Below, piece by piece: positions 30,793 to 37,172 of a stretch of DNA of 41,270 bases (position 1 is the stretch's first letter; each line of letters begins with the position of its first letter). The position numbers were made by a program, and so were the translations under genes. Source of the stretch: UBA1801 sp035353395 (GTDB lineage Bacteria > Acidobacteriota > Holophagae > Holophagales > Holophagaceae); the NCBI GenBank assembly GCA_035353395.1, contig DAOPZL010000023.1, positions 1 through 41,270 of the forward strand. The letters run 5' to 3'. A model generated the notes under the pieces. It had not been told where the DNA came from. It ran no database searches and was given only the letters and a program-made list of their open reading frames with translations.

Positions 30793-31674
30793 ATGTCCGA
30801 TCCTGTCCTGGCGATCGTCGCCAAAACCAAATCCGAGAAACTCCCCGCGACGCTCCAGACGGTCATCCCCGCCTTCCTCGAGCGCGGCTGGACCATCGCG
30901 GGAAGCCGGGCCCTGGCCGTCTTCTGGCGGCAGCTGGGTTTTCCGGAGAAGCGGTTCAAGGCGGATCCCCTCTACTTCGTCGGCGTCCAGGCCCCGGACC
31001 TCTGCCTGGTCCTGGGGGGCGACGGCACGCTGCTCTCCGCGGCCCGCACGGTCGGCATCCTGGGCACGCCCATCCTCGGCATGAACCTCGGTTCCCTCGG
31101 CTTCCTGACGCCCCACCAGACCGCCGAGGCGAAGGAGACCGTCGAGGCCTATTTCGCGGGAGGCCTGCTCCCGGAACAGCGCATCCTGCTCTACGTCGAG
31201 CTCCACCGGGACGACCGGATCCTGGTCCGCCAGGCCGTGATGAACGACGTGGTGATCCACAAGGGCGCCATGGCGAGGATCATGGACTTCCGGCTCCGGA
31301 TCGAGGGGATGGAGGCGGCCGTCATGCGCGCCGACGGGCTCATCGTGTCAACCCCGACGGGCTCCACGGCCTACGCGCTCTCCGCGGGCGGTCCCATCCT
31401 CCACCCGACGCTGGACGCCTGGGTCATCGCGCCGATCTGCCCCCATTCCCTGACGCTCCGCCCCATCGTGGTGCCCGCCGCGCTCTCCGTGTCGCTGATC
31501 CTGGGCGACGCCCAGAACGCGCACCTGACCCTGGACGGCCAGTTGGAGTTCCCCCTGGCTCCCGAGGACCGCATCAAGCTCCGCAAGTCCAAGCACACGA
31601 TCACCCTGCTCCAGAACCCGGCGCTGCCCTTCTTCAGCGTCCTCCAGCAGAAGCTGCACTGGAACGAGCGCTAG
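30793..31674 (+). CDS. nadK: NAD kinase
   Basis: NAD kinase phosphorylates NAD to NADP in the cytoplasm. The 293-aa product has the signature GGDGT (75-79, with catalytic Asp77) and GMNLGSLGFLT. ADGLIVSTPTGSTAYALSAGGP and APICPHSLTLRP, both highly conserved, follow. AGGTGA lies directly upstream of ATG 30793, but only 23 bases separate it from the divergent PBP1A start. It converges with truB across an unusually A+T-rich 75-base interval. Confidence 0.96.
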   Translation: MSDPVLAIVAKTKSEKLPATLQTVIPAFLERGWTIAGSRALAVFWRQLGFPEKRFKADPLYFVGVQAPDLCLVLGGDGTLLSAARTVGILGTPILGMNLGSLGFLTPHQTAEAKETVEAYFAGGLLPEQRILLYVELHRDDRILVRQAVMNDVVIHKGAMARIMDFRLRIEGMEAAVMRADGLIVSTPTGSTAYALSAGGPILHPTLDAWVIAPICPHSLTLRPIVVPAALSVSLILGDAQNAHLTLDGQLEFPLAPEDRIKLRKSKHTITLLQNPALPFFSVLQQKLHWNER

Positions 31675-31749
31675 GGACTTTTTACATGGTTATGCAAATA
31701 AATGCAATAATATGATCATTATTCTCATGATCACAGCAGAACCGTACGG
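31675..31749. other. A+T-rich convergent intergenic island with inverted repeat
   Basis: Only about a third of these 75 bases are G or C, against roughly two thirds or more around them. It contains ATGCAAATAAATGCAATA (a repeated ATGCAA) and an inverted repeat TGATCAT-N7-ATGATCA at 31713-31733. It lies between the nadK and truB stops, so a bidirectional terminator or a residue of foreign DNA are the options I would consider. Confidence 0.4.
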
Positions 31750-32640
31750 CTAGAGGCCTCCCCGAAGGTTCGCGATCGTCCAGAGCCGGCCCTCCCTTTC
31801 CTGGAGGAGAGCCACGAGCCGGCCTTCGAAGAGCGCACGGACGGGGGCGCCGGGGTCCGGGAAGCCTTCCGGAAGCGTCCAGGCCGGGGTCGACACGCCG
31901 CCGGGCGCGATGGGCCGGCCGTGCAGCAGGTGGTCGGCCTCCTCGGGAGCGAGGATGCGACCGGGGCACCACGGGACCAGGTCGTCGCCCTCGACGAGGA
32001 CCTCGCGGTCCGGGCCGGGATCCTCCCACGGCCCGATGCGCGTCCGGACCAGGCCGGACAGGTGGGCGCCGCAGCCCAGCAGGCGGCCCAGGTCCCGGGC
32101 GAGGCTGCGGACGTAGAAGCCGCCCCGGCAGGTGAGCTCCAGCACGGAGGCGCGCGGCAGGTCGTGGGCCAGCCACCGGGCCTCGTGGAGGTAGACCCGG
32201 GACGGGGGCAGCTCGAAGACCTCGCCCCGGTGGGCCTTCTTGTAGGCGGACTCCCCGCCGATCTTCTTGGCGCAGGTGGCGGGGGGAACCTGGTCCCGCC
32301 AGCCCAGGAAGGCGGACAAGGCCTCCTCCAGGGCCGCGAGCGGCGGCACGGTCCCACCCCCGGACACGTCCGCGCCGAGATGGTCGCAGGTGTCGGTCTC
32401 CCGGCCCCAGGCCACTTCCGCGCGATAGGTCTTGGGCAGCGGGTGCATCAGCTCCATGAGCCGGGTGGCCTGGCCCGCCAGCACCAGCAGGAGGCCCTCC
32501 GCGAAGGGATCCAGGGTGCCGCCGTGGCCGAGGGGATACTTCTTCAGGCCTTCCTCCGCGGCCGCCCGCTTGAAGCGCCGCACGACGTCGAAGCTGCTCT
32601 CCCCGACCCGCTTGTGGACCAGATGGACGCCGGCCTTCAT
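31750..32640 (-). CDS. truB: tRNA pseudouridine(55) synthase TruB
   Basis: TruB makes the universal pseudouridine in the T-loop of tRNAs. The 296-aa protein has the catalytic Asp44 in LGHGGTLDPFAEGLL, then GQATRLMELM, KTYRAEVAWGRETDTCD, QVPPATCAKKIGGESAYKKA and RGGFYVRSLARDLG. A C-terminal PUA-like domain completes it. The ATG overlaps the rbfA stop as ATGA, so rbfA-truB are co-translated, a common pairing in bacteria. ORF extension upstream of 32640 is only the chance open frame typical of high G+C. Confidence 0.96.
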   Translation of the reverse strand: MKAGVHLVHKRVGESSFDVVRRFKRAAAEEGLKKYPLGHGGTLDPFAEGLLLVLAGQATRLMELMHPLPKTYRAEVAWGRETDTCDHLGADVSGGGTVPPLAALEEALSAFLGWRDQVPPATCAKKIGGESAYKKAHRGEVFELPPSRVYLHEARWLAHDLPRASVLELTCRGGFYVRSLARDLGRLLGCGAHLSGLVRTRIGPWEDPGPDREVLVEGDDLVPWCPGRILAPEEADHLLHGRPIAPGGVSTPAWTLPEGFPDPGAPVRALFEGRLVALLQEREGRLWTIANLRGGL

Positions 32641-33038
32641 TCGGCCGGTTCGCCGTCGTTCCCGCCCTCGGCGGCTTCCTCCTCCCGGGGATGCTCGGCC
32701 TCCTCCTGGTGGATCTGGTCGAAGAGGGCCTCCATCTTGTTGCCTTCGGCGAGGGTGGTGTCCGGGAAGAACTGCAGCTCGGGCACGCGGCGCATCTTGA
32801 GCCGCTGGGCGAGGTGGGTGCGCAGGAACCCCGCGGCGCGCCCGAGGGCCTTGCGGGTCCTGGCGCCCTGCTCCTCGTCGCCCAGGACCGTGTAGTAGAC
32901 CCGGGCGAGGCTCCGGTCCCCCGTCAGGCGGACCGCCGTGAGGGTGACGAAACCCAGGTCGGGATCCCGGAGTTCCCGCTGGATGAGGGTTGAGAGCAGG
33001 AAATGGACCTGGTCTTCGAGCTGTTGGGGACGGAGCAT
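32637..33038 (-). CDS. rbfA: Ribosome-binding factor A
   Basis: RbfA binds the pre-30S subunit during 16S rRNA 5' end maturation. The 133-aa product has the KH-like fold signatures IQRELRDPDLGFVTLTAV, ARVYYTVLGD, AAGFLRTHLAQRLKMRRVPEL and FFPDTTLAEG, followed by a Glu-rich tail. I place the start at ATG 33038, which has GAGGA six bases upstream. ATG 33044, two codons earlier, has GAGGA directly abutting it and so is less likely. It is translationally coupled to truB and divergent from the methyltransferase gene across 46 bases. Confidence 0.94.
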   Translation of the reverse strand: MLRPQQLEDQVHFLLSTLIQRELRDPDLGFVTLTAVRLTGDRSLARVYYTVLGDEEQGARTRKALGRAAGFLRTHLAQRLKMRRVPELQFFPDTTLAEGNKMEALFDQIHQEEAEHPREEEAAEGGNDGEPAE

Positions 33039-33072
33039 TCGCATTCCTCGAATCGTCCATCATACCGCGGGC

Positions 33073-33078
33073 TACCAT
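33073..33078 (+). promoter_or_regulatory. Candidate -10 element of the methyltransferase gene, leaderless spacing
   Basis: TACCAT, preceded by GGGC, is followed by GGATCG and then ATG at 33085, six bases after the hexamer. No Shine-Dalgarno sequence is present. Confidence 0.4.
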
Positions 33079-33084
33079 GGATCG

Positions 33085-33819
33085 ATGGGAGAGTGGTTCG
33101 AGGACTGGTTCGACGCGGACTACGCGGCGCTCTACGCCCACCGCGACCGGCGGGAGGCGTCGCGGGCGGTGGACACCCTGCTCGCGGCGGCCCCCGGCTT
33201 CGCGTGCGGGCCCGTGCTGGACCTGGGCTGCGGGAGCGGCCGGCACCTCGCGGAGCTCCGCAAGGTGAATCCGCTGGCCTTCGGGCTGGATCTCTCCCGG
33301 CACCTCCTGGGGATGGCCCCCGCGGAACTGCGCGGCTGGCTGCTCCGCGGGGACATGCGCCGCCTTCCGCTCCGGCCGGGAACCCTGGCGGGCGCCTGCC
33401 TCTGGTTCACGCCGTTCGGCTACTTCAGCGATCCGGAGAACGAGGCCCTCCTCCGGAATCTCCAGCGCCTCCTCCGGCCCGAAGGGAGCCTCCTGCTCGA
33501 CCTCATGAACCCCTCCCGCCTCAGGTCCAGCCTGGTCGAGGAGGACACCCTCGAGCGGGGCGGCCTGAGGGTCCACAGCCGCCGGTCCCTGGAGGCCGGA
33601 CGCGTCGTGAAGCGCATGGCCCTCGAGCGGACGGATTCCGGCGAGGCGCGGGAGGCGGTCGAGTCCGTGCGCCTCTACGAGCCGGCCGAGATCCGCGGCC
33701 TGACCCGCGCCTGCGGACTCGCTCCGGTGCGCGAACTGGGCGACTACGACGGTTCCGCCTTCCAGGAAGCGGCCTCGCCGAGGTGGATCGGCATCTTCGT
33801 AAAAAAACTCCCTGGCTGA
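33085..33819 (+). CDS. Class I SAM-dependent methyltransferase (paralogue 1)
   Basis: The 244-aa protein has the SAM-binding motif I VLDLGCGSGRHLAEL, a following acidic residue in FGLDLS, RGDMRRLPL, and CLWFTPFGYFSDPENEALLRN. LLRPEGSLLLDLMNP then closes the Rossmann-like core. The N-terminus MGEWFEDWFDADYAALYAHRD is shared in style with the gene at 40101. The substrate is unknown. The start ATG 33085 has no ribosome-binding site but has TACCAT six bases upstream. It lies 52 bases before pgk; a functional link to glycolysis is not evident. Confidence 0.85.
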   Translation: MGEWFEDWFDADYAALYAHRDRREASRAVDTLLAAAPGFACGPVLDLGCGSGRHLAELRKVNPLAFGLDLSRHLLGMAPAELRGWLLRGDMRRLPLRPGTLAGACLWFTPFGYFSDPENEALLRNLQRLLRPEGSLLLDLMNPSRLRSSLVEEDTLERGGLRVHSRRSLEAGRVVKRMALERTDSGEAREAVESVRLYEPAEIRGLTRACGLAPVRELGDYDGSAFQEAASPRWIGIFVKKLPG

Positions 33820-33871
33820 CCAACGGCCCCGGATGAGTGAAAATGGGATCAAGCCCACGAGGAGGTGCAGC

Positions 33872-35074
33872 ATGTCTTTCCGGACGATCGAAGACCTGGA
33901 TGTGAAGGGCCATCGTGTATTCCTGCGGGCCGACCTGAACGTGCCCGTCAAGGACGGGGTCGTGAAGGATGCCACGCGCATCCGGGAAACCCTTCCCACC
34001 CTCAAATACCTGCTGGACCACGGCGCCTCCGTGGTGCTGGCCTCCCATCTCGGACGCCCCCAGGGGACCGGGTTCGAGGAGGCGTTCAGCCTCGCCCCCG
34101 TGGCGACCTGGATGAAGGGCCAGGGCTTCGACGTGACCCTCGCCGGCGGCGTCGCGGGCGACCGCCTGGCGAAGCTCGCCGGGATCCTCGAGCCCGGCCA
34201 GATCCTGCTCCTGGAGAACCTGCGCTTCGACAAGGGCGAGACCAAGAACCGCGAGGAGTTCTGCAAGGCCCTGGCCGGCATGGCGGACACCTACGTGAAC
34301 GACGCCTTCGGCTCGGCGCACCGCGCCCACGCCTCGGTGAGCGGGATGGTGCCCTACTTCAAGCCGGACCGGATCGCCGCCGGCTTCCTCATGGCCAAGG
34401 AGCTCAAGGCCATGCAGCGCGTGATGGGGAATCCCGAGAAGCCGCTGGTGGCCGTCATGGGAGGCGCGAAGGTCTCGGACAAGATCGAGCTCATCAGCCA
34501 CTTCCTGGGCAAGGCCGACACCATCCTCGTCGGCGGCGCCATGAGCTACACCTTCCTCAAGGCCAAGGGCGTCCCGATCGGGACGAGCCTCCACGAGGAC
34601 GACAAGCTGGAACTGGCCCTCCAGCTCCTCCAGGAGGCCAAGACCAAGGGCACCCGCCTGCTCCTGCCCTCGGACCACGTGGTGGCCGCGGAGATGTCGG
34701 CCGGCGCCGAGTGCGCCGTCACCGACGGCGAGGCCATCCCCGAGGGGAAGATGGGCCTGGACATCGGCCCGGAAACGGTGGCCGCCTACGCGCAGGAACT
34801 CCGCGGCGCGCGCACCATCCTCTGGAACGGCCCCATGGGCGTCTTCGAGGTGGAGGCCTTCGCGGCGGGGACCCTGGGCCTGGCCGAGGAGATGGCGAGC
34901 GCCGCCGACCGGGGCGCCTTCGTGCTCCTGGGCGGAGGCGACAGCGTGGCCGCCGCCAACAAGGCCGGGGTCGTGGCCCGCATGAGCCACGCCTCCACGG
35001 GCGGCGGCGCCAGCCTCGAATACCTCAGCGGGCTCGAGCTCCCGGGCGTGACCGCCCTCCTCGTCAAGGCCTGA
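33872..35074 (+). CDS. pgk: Phosphoglycerate kinase
   Basis: PGK interconverts 1,3-bisphosphoglycerate plus ADP and 3-phosphoglycerate plus ATP. The 400-aa length is typical. The N-terminal domain shows FLRADLNVPVKDG, ASHLGRP and LLENLRFDKGE, and VNDAFGSAHRAHAS. The C-terminal nucleotide domain has VAVMGGAKVSDKIELI, WNGPMGVFE and LGGGDSVAAANKAG, with the final MSHASTGGGASLEYLSG. ATG 33872 has GGAGG 6 bases upstream. tpiA follows after 51 bases, a conserved glycolytic pair; gap is not in the window. Confidence 0.98.
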   Translation: MSFRTIEDLDVKGHRVFLRADLNVPVKDGVVKDATRIRETLPTLKYLLDHGASVVLASHLGRPQGTGFEEAFSLAPVATWMKGQGFDVTLAGGVAGDRLAKLAGILEPGQILLLENLRFDKGETKNREEFCKALAGMADTYVNDAFGSAHRAHASVSGMVPYFKPDRIAAGFLMAKELKAMQRVMGNPEKPLVAVMGGAKVSDKIELISHFLGKADTILVGGAMSYTFLKAKGVPIGTSLHEDDKLELALQLLQEAKTKGTRLLLPSDHVVAAEMSAGAECAVTDGEAIPEGKMGLDIGPETVAAYAQELRGARTILWNGPMGVFEVEAFAAGTLGLAEEMASAADRGAFVLLGGGDSVAAANKAGVVARMSHASTGGGASLEYLSGLELPGVTALLVKA

Positions 35075-35125
35075 CATCCCCGGCACGGAACCGACCCCTG
35101 CCTCTCCACCAAGAAAGGAAGTGAC

Positions 35126-35869
35126 ATGCGCATCGTCATCGCCAACTGGAAGATGAACCTGCTCTCCAAGGACATCGAGGCCTTCTGCGCCGCCTGCGTC
35201 GCCGGCTACCAGGCAAGACCGGGCGTCGAGGCGGGCATCGCCGCGCCCTTCGTCTACCTCAAGGACGTCAAGGCGAAGCTCCTGGACTGCGGCGTGAAGG
35301 TCTTCGCCCAGAACGCCCACTTCGAAGCCAAGGGCGCCTTCACGGGCGAGATCAGCATGGCGCAGCTCAAGGACCTGGGCTGCGACGGCGTGCTGCTGGG
35401 GCACAGCGAGCGCCGCCACATCTTCGGCGAGACCAACGCCGCCCTCGCCAAGAAGCTGAAGGCCGCCCGGGCCCAGGGCCTCCTGCCCGTGCTCTGCATC
35501 GGCGAGACGCTGGAGGAGCGGGACGGCGGGAAGATGTTCGACGTCCTGCGCGAGCAGCTGGCCATCCTCCAGGAGGCGGGCGCCGGCCCCCTGGTCGTCG
35601 CCTACGAGCCCGTGTGGGCCATCGGGACCGGCCGGGTGGCCACCGTGGAGCAGATCCGCGAGGTCCACGCCTTCGTGCACGAGGAACTGAAGCGCCTGCT
35701 CGGCGAGGCCGGCGCCGAGGTGCCCATCCAGTACGGCGGCAGCGTCACCCCGGACAATTTCCCCGAGATCATCCAGGTTCCCCACGTCGCCGGCGGCCTG
35801 GTCGGCGGGGCCGCCCTGGTCCCGGAGAAGTTCCTCACCCTGCTGAAGCAGGCCCAGACGGCGCGCTGA
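35126..35869 (+). CDS. tpiA: Triosephosphate isomerase
   Basis: TPI interconverts dihydroxyacetone phosphate and glyceraldehyde 3-phosphate. The 247-aa product carries the catalytic Lys9 (NWKMN), His93 (LGHSERR) and Glu161 (AYEPVWAIGTG), and the phosphate loop IQYGGSV with GGLVGGAAL. AAGGA lies 6 bases before ATG 35126. It is expressed with pgk and ends at a strong terminator. Confidence 0.98.
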   Translation: MRIVIANWKMNLLSKDIEAFCAACVAGYQARPGVEAGIAAPFVYLKDVKAKLLDCGVKVFAQNAHFEAKGAFTGEISMAQLKDLGCDGVLLGHSERRHIFGETNAALAKKLKAARAQGLLPVLCIGETLEERDGGKMFDVLREQLAILQEAGAGPLVVAYEPVWAIGTGRVATVEQIREVHAFVHEELKRLLGEAGAEVPIQYGGSVTPDNFPEIIQVPHVAGGLVGGAALVPEKFLTLLKQAQTAR

Positions 35870-35884
35870 TCCCGGCCACCGGCC

Positions 35885-35940
35885 GGCCCGCCCTTCCTCC
35901 TCGCCCGCGGGCGGGGCGGAAGGGCGGGCCTTCAGGCTTT
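35885..35940 (+). terminator. Rho-independent terminator after pgk-tpiA
   Basis: A perfect 13-bp stem GGCCCGCCCTTCC/GGAAGGGCGGGCC, with a self-complementary G+C-rich loop, is followed by TTCAGGCTTT. It lies 15 bases after the tpiA stop and just before the end of the convergent zinc-ribbon gene, so it may act in both directions. Confidence 0.85.
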
Positions 35941-36665
35941 CATCGCCTGATGCGGTCCACCAGGTCGTCGAGGGCGTCGATCAGGTCCAGCAGGCCGGGT
36001 CCCCTCCGCGGGCGCTCCTCGTCCTCCTCCCATCCGCCGGAGGCAAGGGGCTGGGAAGCCGCGGCGAGCCGCTTCTTGTCCTCCAGTTCCTGGATCTGCC
36101 GCTCCCGGGACTTGTCGAGGCCGCCCTTCTGGATGAACTCCAGCACGCGGCGCAGCTCGTCCTTGTCGAACCACAGCCCATGGTCCTTGCAGGTGTCCAG
36201 GACCACGCCGGAGATGCGCCCGTAGTTGGTGCGGTTCATCAGCTTCCCGCACGCCGGGCAGGGCCTGTAGCGGACGGAACCGGCCGCGACGGCGCCCTTC
36301 GCCTGGTCCCCGGGAAGGGCGCCCAGCACGGTGCCCCGCTCCTCCCGGTCGGCCGCGATCCGCTCGAACAGGCCCCGGTCCAGCCAGACACCTCCGCAGC
36401 GGCGGCACTGGTCGAGCTCGATGCCGCCCACGGCCGCCTTCACCAGGGCATCCCGGCATTCCGGGCACTGCAGGCCCGTGGGACCATGCTCCCGGACCTC
36501 CACCGCCGATCCGCACCGGGGGCAGTGCCTGGCCGTGACGGGCACCAGGCCCAGGCACTTGGGGCACGCGAGGGTGGCGACCTGCGACTGGCAGTAGGGG
36601 CACTGGACCGCGTCCGGGGGGATGGGAGCCCCGCAGGAACCGCAGCGCGCGACCTGGGCATCCAT
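35940..36665 (-). CDS. TFIIB-type zinc-ribbon protein
   Basis: The 241-aa protein is almost all zinc-binding knuckles. It opens with CGSCGAPIPPDAVQCPYC and CPKCLGLVPVTARHCPRC, a double zinc ribbon. Two zf-TFIIB domains follow. The first has CPECRDAL with DQCRRCGGVWLDRG. The second has CPACGKLM with LDTCKDHGLWFDKDEL, in which His replaces the second Cys of the C-x2-C knuckle. A coiled, charged tail ends the protein. The cellular role of this family is not known; the zinc ribbons suggest nucleic acid or protein binding. AGAAGGAGG precedes ATG 36665. It is the last gene of the ileS-lspA unit. Confidence 0.85.
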   Translation of the reverse strand: MDAQVARCGSCGAPIPPDAVQCPYCQSQVATLACPKCLGLVPVTARHCPRCGSAVEVREHGPTGLQCPECRDALVKAAVGGIELDQCRRCGGVWLDRGLFERIAADREERGTVLGALPGDQAKGAVAAGSVRYRPCPACGKLMNRTNYGRISGVVLDTCKDHGLWFDKDELRRVLEFIQKGGLDKSRERQIQELEDKKRLAAASQPLASGGWEEDEERPRRGPGLLDLIDALDDLVDRIRR

Positions 36666-36668
36666 GGC

Positions 36669-37172
36669 TCAGCCTCCTTCTAGCGAGGATCGGGTCGGCC
36701 GGAGCAGGGACCATCCCAGCAGGATCGCGCCGCAGACGATGAAGCTGTCCGCGAGGTTGAAGGCCCAGTAGTGCCAGCCGTCGAAGACGAAGTCCAGGAA
36801 ATCGACCACGGCGCCGCGGATGACCCGGTCGTAGCCGTTGCCGAGGGCGCCGCCGAGGATCAGGCCGAGCGCGGCGCGCTGGAGCGCGGAGGGTCCCTCC
36901 TTGAGGAACTCGTAGCCGAAGAAGCCCAGGGCGGCGAGGCCGACCCCGGCGAAGAACGGGATCCGGAAGGCGGCGGGCGAATCGGCCAGGAAGCCGAAGA
37001 TCGCCCCCGGGTTGAGCCCCAGGGTCAGGTTGAAGAACCCGGGGATGACGGGGACCACGTCCCCGGGGCTGAAGCGCGCCAGGATCCAGGCCTTGCTCAG
37101 GAGGTCCAGGGCAAGGGCGAGGACGGGCAGCAGGAGCCACAGGCTCCGCTGCCCGAGACCTCGGGTCCTCAT
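36669..37172 (-). CDS. lspA: Lipoprotein signal peptidase LspA
   Basis: LspA cleaves signal peptides of diacylglyceryl prolipoproteins in the inner membrane. The 167-aa product has four membrane helices and the aspartyl protease dyad Asp124 (GAVVDFLDF) and Asp142 (FNLADSFI). The conserved Asn54 and Gly56 (LNPGAIFGF) and the motif GNGYDRVIRG are also present. The ATG overlaps the ileS stop (ATGA), the frequent ileS-lspA pairing. It would process the lipoproteins Pal and CpoB encoded in this window. Confidence 0.95.
   Translation of the reverse strand: MRTRGLGQRSLWLLLPVLALALDLLSKAWILARFSPGDVVPVIPGFFNLTLGLNPGAIFGFLADSPAAFRIPFFAGVGLAALGFFGYEFLKEGPSALQRAALGLILGGALGNGYDRVIRGAVVDFLDFVFDGWHYWAFNLADSFIVCGAILLGWSLLRPTRSSLEGG

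Noticed and set aside
32641..34290. N-terminal extension of truB to 846 residues
   Set aside because: TruB begins at the ATG coupled to the rbfA stop; the extension is out of frame with rbfA and pgk and has no domain.
33521..35785. 754-codon minus-strand frame across pgk and tpiA
   Set aside because: Antisense to two certain glycolytic genes; its composition follows their codon structure.
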